From assembly GCF_900100315.1 (NCBI RefSeq), contig NZ_FNFF01000003.1, positions 62,001 to 126,000 of the forward strand: DNA of 64,000 bases. The letters run 5' to 3'. This stretch comes from Streptomyces indicus (GTDB taxonomy: Bacteria; Actinomycetota; Actinomycetes; Streptomycetales; Streptomycetaceae). Positions 26,059-32,942 of this stretch are shown here, piece by piece. The notes under the pieces were generated by a model. The model searched no databases. It was not told the DNA's origin and saw only the letters and a program-made list of their open reading frames with translations. The position numbers and the translations under genes are program-made. Each line of letters opens with the position of its first letter. The first letter of the stretch is position 1.

Positions 26059-26726
26059 GCGGTCTCCGGCGCGGTCAGCTGGGGCGGCGGCAGCGACCAG
26101 GGGTTGGGGCCCTCACCAGGCACTGTGCAGCACACCGCAGCCCGGCGCAGCTCGGCCGTGCGGGCCGCGAGCCCGCAGAGGCCTGGCGGCACCCCGTGCA
26201 CGAGGTGGCAGAAGCGGTCGGGCGGGTGGGCGGCGGTCCAGCGGGGCGGCGCCGGGGCGCTGCGGTAGGTGGACCAGTCGCCCTCGAACGTCACGAGGAC
26301 ATCGGCCAGTTCGGCGTACGCGGGTGCCGGATGGACCCCGGGGTTCAGGACCACGGATGCCGCGCCCGCGGCACGGGCCGCCCGGACCAGGCGGCGGTAC
26401 GGGCGCAGCTGCGCGCTTGCGGCGGCGCACTGGTCGAGGAAGCAGGCGTCGATCCCGTACCACTCCCGATGCCGTGCGAGGTCGGCCAGGACCTCACGGT
26501 GCGGGCGGCGTCCGTACGCGGTGTCGGCGTAGCCGAACAGCCGCACCCCGGCCGCCCGCAGAGCGCGGGCGGCCGCGGCGAAGGCCGGGTCCGGGGCGGT
26601 CCCCGGTCCGTCGGCGATGTTGACGATCACGCCGTGGAGCAGCTCCGGACGCGCCGCGAGCCGTTGCCAGGCGCCGGGATCGACGGCGGGGTGGACGTAC
26701 ATCGGGACGAGGAGACGGGCGCTCAT
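26055..26726 (-). CDS. Spherulation-specific family 4 (GH135-like) protein
   Basis: 223 residues covering the spherulin-4 TIM-barrel: LLVPMYVHPAVDPGAW at the start, GVIVNIADGPG, then VRLFGYADTAYG, YGIDACFLDQ, SVVLNPG and VLVTFEGDW. In fungal Sph3, a galactosaminogalactan hydrolase, the barrel end has an Asp-Glu pair and a later Glu. Here the pair reads Asp98-Gln99 and the later acid is Glu148. The Gln substitution could alter or abolish hydrolysis. No signal peptide is visible, unlike the coupled GH114 protein. It lies 34 bp after the epimerase gene. Confidence 0.85.
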   Translation of the reverse strand: MSARLLVPMYVHPAVDPGAWQRLAARPELLHGVIVNIADGPGTAPDPAFAAAARALRAAGVRLFGYADTAYGRRPHREVLADLARHREWYGIDACFLDQCAAASAQLRPYRRLVRAARAAGAASVVLNPGVHPAPAYAELADVLVTFEGDWSTYRSAPAPPRWTAAHPPDRFCHLVHGVPPGLCGLAARTAELRRAAVCCTVPGEGPNPWSLPPPQLTAPETA

Positions 26727-26760
26727 GGCAGGGCGGCCTTCGACGTCCGGGACGGAGTCG

Positions 26761-27651
26761 TCACCTCAGCACCGGGGCGAGGGCCCGCCAGTGGTCGGTC
26801 AGCGAGTCCGCCAGGGAGCGGCGGGGCTCCCAGCCGAGCGCGTCACGCGCCGCCGTGATGTCTGCGCAGCTCCAGGAGACGGCCGCGGACCGTCCTGAAC
26901 CGGGGGCGGACTCCTCGATCGGCCCCATGTACCCGGCGATGTCCGCGAGTTGGGCCGCGAGGACGCGCGCAGGCGTGGGGCGCCCGCTGCCGATGTTGAG
27001 CACGGGCGGCGGCTGTGCGGAGGTGCGGACCGCGAGGGCGACGGCTTCGGCCACATCCCGTACGTCCACGAAGTCCCGGTACGCGGACAGGTCCCCCACC
27101 TGCACGGGGCCGCCAGGTCCAGCCCGCAGCAGTTCCCGCGCGAGCCGGCCCGGCAGGCTCTCCGCGGAGGCGCCCGGGCCGACCGGGTTGAACACGCGCA
27201 GGACCACTGCGTCCAGGCGGCTGGCGGTGATCGCGACAGTGCCCGCCAACTTCGTCGCCCCGTATGGCCCTTGGGGCCGGGTGGGGACATGCTCCGTCAC
27301 CGGGGTGCCCGGTTCGGTGGGGCCGTACTCGGCCGCGGAGCCGAGGTGGACCAGGCGCGCGGCCGGGGCCGCCTCCCCCAGCGCCTCGCACAGGGCGGCG
27401 GGCCCGCGGGCGTTGACGTCGGTGAGGCGGACGGCGCTGCCCGCGACCAGGCCGACGCAGTTGACCACCGCGTCAGGAGCGGCCGCGTAGAGCGCGTCGG
27501 TGAGCCGCTCCACGTCGGCGGTCAGGTCGAGGGTGACGTCGGCGTCGGGGCGGCGGCCGCCGATGAGCAGCCGCACACCCGGCAGGGCGCGCAGCCGCTC
27601 GGCGGTGTGCCGGCCGATGAATCCCGAGGAGCCGAGGAGAAGGACCCGCAT
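26761..27651 (-). CDS. NAD-dependent epimerase/dehydratase (extended SDR)
   Basis: 296 residues. Rossmann motif GSSGFIGRH is at residues 7-15, a Ser/Tyr-x3-Lys triad appears in HLGSAAEYG and GPYGATK, and FNPVGPG is the sugar-nucleotide binding loop. The protein is typical of nucleotide-sugar epimerases or reductases of about 300 residues. In this cluster it is a candidate for the UDP-Glc/GlcNAc 4-epimerase role that supplies galactose-type donors, but the exact reaction is not readable. It is 8 bp after the nucleotidyltransferase stop. Confidence 0.88.
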   Translation of the reverse strand: MRVLLLGSSGFIGRHTAERLRALPGVRLLIGGRRPDADVTLDLTADVERLTDALYAAAPDAVVNCVGLVAGSAVRLTDVNARGPAALCEALGEAAPAARLVHLGSAAEYGPTEPGTPVTEHVPTRPQGPYGATKLAGTVAITASRLDAVVLRVFNPVGPGASAESLPGRLARELLRAGPGGPVQVGDLSAYRDFVDVRDVAEAVALAVRTSAQPPPVLNIGSGRPTPARVLAAQLADIAGYMGPIEESAPGSGRSAAVSWSCADITAARDALGWEPRRSLADSLTDHWRALAPVLR

Positions 27652-27659
27652 GGCGGCGC

Positions 27660-28373
27660 TCACGCCCCCTTGAGCAGAGAGCCGCGCAGCGTGGTGAACT
27701 CCGCGTTGGCCTGGTCGTAGTCGTCCGGCCGGCCGATGTCGAGCCAGTAGCCGTCGAACTCGTAGGCGTGCGGCAGCTTCTCCTCGGCCAGCAGGTCCAG
27801 CATGAGCTCGTCGAAGCCGAGCGGCAGGCCCGGCGTGTACGGGGCGAGCGTCCCGCGCGAGAGGCCGTAGACGCCCATCGAGACCCGGTAGTCCAGGCTG
27901 GGCTTCTCGGCGAAGCCGACCACCCGGCCCGCGTCCGTGGTGAGCACCCCGAAGTCGATGGCGACCTTGCGGGCGTACGTGGCGACGGTGAGCGGTGCCC
28001 CGGAGTCCGCGTGCCGCCGTACGACGTCGGCGTAGTCCAGGTCCGTGAGGATGTCGCCGTTCATCACGAGGAAGTGCTCGGGCAGCCGGTCGAGCATGGT
28101 CAGCAGCGGGCCCATGGTGCCGAGCGGGCTGTCCTCGACGGCGTAGTCCACCTTCATGCCCCACTGGGTGCCGTCGCCGACGTATGCGCGGATGATGTGG
28201 CCGAGGTGGCCGATGGCCATCGTGGCGCTGGTGAAGCCGGCCGTGGCGAGCTGGCGCAGCACGATCTCGAGGATCGCGTGCTGGTCGCCGATCGGGACGA
28301 GCGGCTTGGGCAGGGCGGTGGTGTACGGGCGCAGTCGTACACCCTTGCCGCCGGCGAGGATCACAGCGTGCAT
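27660..28373 (-). CDS. Sugar-phosphate nucleotidyltransferase
   Basis: 237 residues, a single NTP_transferase domain. It starts [18 protein letters not shown] with the nucleotide-binding GGKGxRLxPxT signature, then [25 protein letters not shown] (metal Asp) and the [18 protein letters not shown] end. It resembles the short ManC/RmlA/HddC-like group that makes NDP-hexoses from hexose-1-phosphates. Nucleotide and sugar specificity are not determined. It is part of the polysaccharide locus. Confidence 0.88.
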   Translation of the reverse strand: MHAVILAGGKGVRLRPYTTALPKPLVPIGDQHAILEIVLRQLATAGFTSATMAIGHLGHIIRAYVGDGTQWGMKVDYAVEDSPLGTMGPLLTMLDRLPEHFLVMNGDILTDLDYADVVRRHADSGAPLTVATYARKVAIDFGVLTTDAGRVVGFAEKPSLDYRVSMGVYGLSRGTLAPYTPGLPLGFDELMLDLLAEEKLPHAYEFDGYWLDIGRPDDYDQANAEFTTLRGSLLKGA

Positions 28374-28505
28374 GAGAGAACTCCCCCTGGAGCAGGTACG
28401 GATGGTGCGGTCGGGCGGTGTGCGGGTGGTCGGGCGGTCGGACGCGTGGGTGACGGCCGGTCGGTGTCGGCCGGGCAGTGAGGGCCGGTCGGGCGGCGGG
28501 GCCGG
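28374..28505. other. Intergenic G-rich imperfect repeats in the polysaccharide operon
   Basis: This 132-bp gap between the LegB-like and nucleotidyltransferase genes contains several imperfect GGTCGGGCGG/GGCCGGTCGG units on the plus strand, running up to the LegB-like stop codon. A promoter is not apparent. Confidence 0.5.
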
Positions 28506-29537
28506 TCAGATGTTGTAGATGCCGGTCTTGTAGCGGGCGAGGTTGGCGGGGTCGCGGAAGAAGGCGATGGCCCGTTCGAGGCCGGTCTCCAGGTCGTCCC
28601 GGGGCGCCCAGCCAGTGGCGGCGCGCAGCCGGGACGCGTCCGCGACCAGGCGCATGACCTCGGAGTCGGCCGGGCGGATGCGCGCGGGGTCCTCGCGCAC
28701 ATCGAGGTCGGTCTCCATCAACTTGCCGATCAGTCGGGTCAGTTCGCCGATGGAGATCTCCTCTCCGGTGCCGGCGTTGAAGGTGCGGCCCACGACGTCC
28801 GCGGCCGGCGCGGTGCCCACGGCGACGAAGGCCTGCGCGGTGTCCCCCACGTACAGGAAGTCCCGGGTGGGACGGAGGTCCCCGAGCGTCACCGTCCGCG
28901 CGCCCGCCGCGACCTGGCCGATGACGGTGGGGATCACGGCCCGCATCGACTGGCGCGGCCCGAAGGTGTTGAACGGGCGCAGCGTGACGACGGGCGTGCC
29001 GAAGCTGGCGTGATAGCTGTCGGCGAGCCGGTCGCCGCCCGCCTTCGAAGCGGCGTACGGGGACTGGGTGTTGATGGGGTGGTCCTCGGTGATCGGCACG
29101 GTCTGCGCGGTGCCGTACGTCTCGCTCGTGGAGGTGTGCACCAGGCGCGGGATCTCCTGCTGCCGCACGGCCTCCAGGACGTTGAGCGTGCCGGTGACAT
29201 TGGTGTCCACGTAGCTGTGCGGCGCCTGGTAGGAGTACGGGATCGCGATGAGCGCCGCCAAGTGGTAGACGGCTTCGGCCCCTTGGGTCAGGCGCTGCAC
29301 GGAGCCGGGGTCGCGCACGTCGCCGAGGACGATCTCCACCTGGTCCAGTACGTCGGGGGCCAGGGTCTCCAGCCAGCCGTACGAGGAGAAGGAGTTGTAC
29401 TGCGCCATCGCACGGACGCGGTGGCCGCGGGCGACGAGGGCCTCGGTGAGGTGCGAGCCGATGAAGCCCTCGGCTCCGGTGACGGCGACGAGTCCCGGCG
29501 CGGCGGGGGGCGTGGTGGCGGAGTCGGATGCGGTCAT
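28506..29537 (-). CDS. LegB-like NAD-dependent nucleotide-sugar 4,6-dehydratase (extended SDR)
   Basis: 343 residues. Features are the GAEGFIGSHL Rossmann loop, AMAQYNSFSSYGWLE, the STSETYGTA serine, SPYAASKAGGD (Tyr-x3-Lys) and LRPFNTFGPRQSMRAVIPT. This set is characteristic of the LegB/UDP-GlcNAc 4,6-dehydratase branch. It would convert an NDP-hexosamine to a 4-keto-6-deoxy intermediate, or act as an epimerase in this context. It lies between the membrane protein and the nucleotidyltransferase in the polysaccharide locus. Confidence 0.85.
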   Translation of the reverse strand: MTASDSATTPPAAPGLVAVTGAEGFIGSHLTEALVARGHRVRAMAQYNSFSSYGWLETLAPDVLDQVEIVLGDVRDPGSVQRLTQGAEAVYHLAALIAIPYSYQAPHSYVDTNVTGTLNVLEAVRQQEIPRLVHTSTSETYGTAQTVPITEDHPINTQSPYAASKAGGDRLADSYHASFGTPVVTLRPFNTFGPRQSMRAVIPTVIGQVAAGARTVTLGDLRPTRDFLYVGDTAQAFVAVGTAPAADVVGRTFNAGTGEEISIGELTRLIGKLMETDLDVREDPARIRPADSEVMRLVADASRLRAATGWAPRDDLETGLERAIAFFRDPANLARYKTGIYNI

Positions 29538-29630
29538 GGGTGGTGGCTCCCAGGGATGAGTGCAGTGAGTGGAGGTGACTGGAGGTGAGAGGCCGCGGGA
29601 CGGCCGGTGGTCTCGGCGCGTGGCCGCGGC

Positions 29631-31076
29631 TCAGCGGTGTGCGGCGGGACGGCCGAGAAGTCGTGCCGCGCCCACGGCGAGCACGGCCGCGGCCAGGACG
29701 GTGGCGCTCAACTGGACATGGCTGTACGGGAGTTCGGCGGACCTGGCGGCCGTCCCCGTCACCGCCGCGGCGAGGGCGACCGCCGCCGGGAACCAGGCCA
29801 CGGCGAAGGCTTGGAGCAGCAGGGCCGTCCACAGCAGCGCACCGAGGGCGAGCAGCGCGGCAGGGTCGGTGTCCGCGATCAGGGCGCCCGCGCACAGCAG
29901 CAGGAGATATCCGCCGAGGCACAGACCGAGGCCCCGCCCCGCGCGCCGCGCGAAGCCGCCCGGGCTCGTGCTGGCGCGCAGCGCGGCCACCGTCAGGGAG
30001 CGGTAGCGGTACAGGAGCCATTCGGCGGCGCCCATGCTGAGGGTGAGCACGACGACCGCGCGCGGGTCCTCGGCTCCGGCGAGCGCGGCGAGCACCCCGG
30101 CCGCGAGGCCGAAGAGGCCGTACGGCAGCGAGTCCCGCAGCGCGGGCGCGGCACCGGACTCGGCCTCGCCTGCCGCACCGGCTCCGGTCCCGCCCGACGC
30201 TCCACCCCCGGCTCCCGGCCCGGAGGGGCGCAGCGATGTACGCACGGACAGCGCGGCCGCCGCGACGGTCAGCGCCACCGTGCCCAGCAGCAGGACCAGG
30301 GCGGCGGGCGCGGGCAGGCCGCCCGGCACGCAGGCGCCGGCCGCGAGCGGCACGAGACCGGCGAGCAGCGCCCGTTCGCGCCCGAGCACGAGCAGCACGC
30401 TCGCCGCTCCCAGGTAGGCCGACTGGCCCGCGGCGAAGACCCCGCCCGTGGTGGGTCCGGACAGGAGCAGGCCGAGTGCGGCCGTCCCCAGCGCACCCGC
30501 GGGTGCGCCGAGCCGCAGCGTGCGGGCCGCGCCGGCCGGTCCGCCGGTGGCCAGGCGGGCGTAGGCGCGGTGGCTGAGCCCCTGGTTGAAGGCCCAGGCG
30601 AGGAGCGCGGCGGCCACCAGGCCGGTGAGGTCGCGCGGGCCGGTCCACAGCGGCGCGCCCACCACGTACGCGAGTGCGGGCAGCGCGAACACCAGGCCGC
30701 GCAGCAGGCACCGCGTCCCGTCGGGCCGCCAGGGGTCGGGGGCGGGCGGCGGCTCGGGGTAGTGGCGCGGCACGCGGGCGTACAGGTCCTCGGCGAGGCT
30801 GAACAGGTCGGGCCGCCCGTACCGCTCCTCGATCCCGTCGGCGGACAGGCCGTCCGACTCGAGCAGGGCTGCCACCTCGTCGGCGTGGACGGCGGCGGCG
30901 ATCTGCTCGGCGTAGCGCTCGGCGAGGGCGTCGGCCGGGTCCACGGTCCAACCGGGTGGTGCGGAAGGGGACTTACCGCGCGGCCCGGGCACCTCCCCGG
31001 GCCCGCCCGGCGGCTGGCCGCCGGAGCTTCGCAGGTCGCCGCCCTCTCCCGGCAGCAGCTGAAGCGGCCCGCTCAT
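29631..31076 (-). CDS. Polytopic membrane protein of the polysaccharide locus
   Basis: 481 residues from ATG 31076, which overlaps the PelF-like stop (ATGA). Residues 1-130 are cytoplasmic: a Gly/Pro-rich start, then ALAERYAEQIAAAVHADEVAALLESDG. The remaining about 350 residues contain some ten to twelve hydrophobic helices, with a loop near residues 275-320 (SGPGAGGGASGGTGAGAAG, low complexity). Coupling to a PelF-like glycosyltransferase suggests a PelG-like or flippase-like membrane partner, but no family signature could be recognised, so this is inference from position and topology. Confidence 0.75.
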   Translation of the reverse strand: MSGPLQLLPGEGGDLRSSGGQPPGGPGEVPGPRGKSPSAPPGWTVDPADALAERYAEQIAAAVHADEVAALLESDGLSADGIEERYGRPDLFSLAEDLYARVPRHYPEPPPAPDPWRPDGTRCLLRGLVFALPALAYVVGAPLWTGPRDLTGLVAAALLAWAFNQGLSHRAYARLATGGPAGAARTLRLGAPAGALGTAALGLLLSGPTTGGVFAAGQSAYLGAASVLLVLGRERALLAGLVPLAAGACVPGGLPAPAALVLLLGTVALTVAAAALSVRTSLRPSGPGAGGGASGGTGAGAAGEAESGAAPALRDSLPYGLFGLAAGVLAALAGAEDPRAVVVLTLSMGAAEWLLYRYRSLTVAALRASTSPGGFARRAGRGLGLCLGGYLLLLCAGALIADTDPAALLALGALLWTALLLQAFAVAWFPAAVALAAAVTGTAARSAELPYSHVQLSATVLAAAVLAVGAARLLGRPAAHR

Positions 31077-32716
31077 GCCGGCGTCTCCTCGGCCTCGTCC
31101 CGGTCCCACGGGTGCACCGCGCTCCGGTCCCACGCGTCACCGGCTCGCACGTCGTCGGCGCGCACGTCACCGCCCCGCAGTTCACCGACCCGCAGGTCGG
31201 CTGCGCGCAGGTCGGCGAAGCGCAGATCGCGCGTGTGCAGGCCCCAGGCGGGCGCGACGGCGACGTAACCGGAGCCGGTGAGTTCGAGGTAGACCGCACG
31301 GAAGGTGTCGATGGTCTGCCGCAGTGTGAACTGCTCGATCACGCGCAACCGCGCGGCCTCGCCCATCGCCGCCCGCCGCGGCGCGTCGCGCAGCAGCTCG
31401 AGGGCCGCCCGCGCCATGGCCTCGGGGTCGCGCGGCGGTACGACGAGCCCGCTGTCCCCGACGGCCTCGCGTACGCCGCCCACGTCGGTGGAGACGGTGG
31501 CCCGGCCGCAGGACATGGCCTCGATGAGGGTGAACGGGAAGCCCTCGCTGATGCTGGAGAGCATCACCACGTTCCCGGCCGCGTAGGCGTCCTTGATGTC
31601 CTCGACCCGGCCCTCGAACGTGACGGCGTCCGCCTGGCCGAGCGAGGCCGCGAGCTCCTCGCAGCGGGTGCGGTACTCCTCGGCGCCCCGGGGCGTGCCG
31701 CCGAACAACCGCAGCCTGGCGTCCGGGAGTTCGCCGCGCACCCGCGCGAAGGCGCGGATCAGCGTCTCCAGGTCCTTGATCGGATCCACGCGTCCCGCCC
31801 AGCTGAGGGTGGGCCGCTCGGGCTCGGGTCCCGCGGGCGGGAAGGCGGCCGGGTCCACGCCGTTGTAGACGGTGCGGATCGCCCGCGCGGCGGCACCGCC
31901 GCGCTCCTCCCACAGCCGGTTGTAGCGGTTGCCGGGGGTGATGAGGGCGGCGACGCGGTAGGTCTCCTCGGCGAGCAGCCGGAAGAAGGACAGCATCAGG
32001 TACTTCACCGGCCAGGTGTAGGGGCCGGAGCGGTAGCCGAGGTAGCGCTCGCGCAGGTAGACGCCGTGTTCCGTGAGGAGCAGGGGCACGCCGTGCAGGT
32101 GGTGGGCGAGCAGCCCGGGCAGCGCGGCGAGCCCGCCGCTGACCGCGTGGGCCACCCCCTCGCGCGGCGGCTCGGCGGCCAGCGGGCGCAGGGCGTGTTC
32201 GAGCAGGTCCGTGGCGGTGAGCGCGTCGTGCAGGGTGGGCCGTGCGGCGCGCACCGGCAGGTCCTCGCGGTTCCATACGGCGACCAGCGCGCGCAGGGCG
32301 CGGTCGGTGCGCAGGGCCGGGCCGAGCTCGCCCTGCTGTGCGGCTTCGGCGAGTTCGTACAGCGTGGGCCCGAAGGTGCCGGCGGCCGCCGGGTCGACGA
32401 GTGCGGTGAGGAAGCGCTCGTACGTGGCGACGATCCGGCGCAGCCGGCCGCCACGCGGTGGCCGTGCGCTGCCCGGCGGTCCCCACAGCGGGACGGTGAC
32501 GGGCGGTTCGGTGTTCGGCGGCAGCTCCCAGGCGAGGGTTTCGCGGCCGGTGCCCGTGACGGCGGTGATGCGGAAGGTGAAGTCCGGCATCCCGTGGACG
32601 AGTTGGTCGCACCACACGCTCACGCCGCCATGGTGGTGCGGATAGGTGCCTTCGGTGAGCAGGGTGATCCGCGGCGCGTCGGCGCCCGGCGGACGAAGCG
32701 GATGGAGTGCTGGCAT
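31073..32716 (-). CDS. PelF-like GT4 glycosyltransferase with pentapeptide-like tail
   Basis: 547 residues from ATG 32716 (GGGGAG upstream). The N-terminal Rossmann domain starts RITLLTEGTYPHHHGGVSVW, the PelF-type entry motif, and later has LLLTEHGVYLRERYLG. The C-terminal GT4 domain has LSWAGRVDPIKDLETLIRAF, TFEGRVEDIKDAYA and the E-x7-E donor motif EGFPFTLIEAMSCG. PelF polymerises UDP-hexosamine in Pel synthesis. An odd extra tail at about residues 497-527 consists of DLRxx/ELRxx/DVRxx units, like a short pentapeptide repeat. The gene is the second of the polysaccharide operon. Confidence 0.88.
   Translation of the reverse strand: MPALHPLRPPGADAPRITLLTEGTYPHHHGGVSVWCDQLVHGMPDFTFRITAVTGTGRETLAWELPPNTEPPVTVPLWGPPGSARPPRGGRLRRIVATYERFLTALVDPAAAGTFGPTLYELAEAAQQGELGPALRTDRALRALVAVWNREDLPVRAARPTLHDALTATDLLEHALRPLAAEPPREGVAHAVSGGLAALPGLLAHHLHGVPLLLTEHGVYLRERYLGYRSGPYTWPVKYLMLSFFRLLAEETYRVAALITPGNRYNRLWEERGGAAARAIRTVYNGVDPAAFPPAGPEPERPTLSWAGRVDPIKDLETLIRAFARVRGELPDARLRLFGGTPRGAEEYRTRCEELAASLGQADAVTFEGRVEDIKDAYAAGNVVMLSSISEGFPFTLIEAMSCGRATVSTDVGGVREAVGDSGLVVPPRDPEAMARAALELLRDAPRRAAMGEAARLRVIEQFTLRQTIDTFRAVYLELTGSGYVAVAPAWGLHTRDLRFADLRAADLRVGELRGGDVRADDVRAGDAWDRSAVHPWDRDEAEETPA
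31122..31220 (-). repeat. 15-bp tandem units encoding pentapeptide-like repeats
   Basis: About six consecutive 15-bp units at the 3' end of the PelF-like gene encode the D/E-L/V-R-x-x series. Unit boundaries are approximate; similarity is strongest around CGCAGGTCGG/CGCACGTC on the plus strand. Confidence 0.65.
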
Positions 32717-32942
32717 GGTTCGGCTCCCCCGGTGTGCCTCGGGTACGGGCCGGGGCGCGGCCCGTACCCGACCGGCATGCGGTGTCGGTCGCACCGGGGC
32801 GGACGGGTCCCGGTGCGTGGGAACGGTGGTGGTGCGGCGGTTGCCGACGCGCGGCCGGCGCGCGCCTGCCCGGTCGGGCGGGCCCGCGCCTGCCGGCCGG
32901 GCGGGTGCCGACGCGGCGGGCGTGCGGGCCCATCCGGTCGGC

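Noticed and set aside
26761..30951. A 1396-codon minus-strand frame spanning the polysaccharide locus
   Set aside because: It is a concatenation of out-of-frame shadows of the LegB-like, nucleotidyltransferase and membrane protein genes; only its last 297 codons (from 27651) are a real gene, the epimerase. The upstream part is Arg/Pro/Gly-rich with no recognisable domain.
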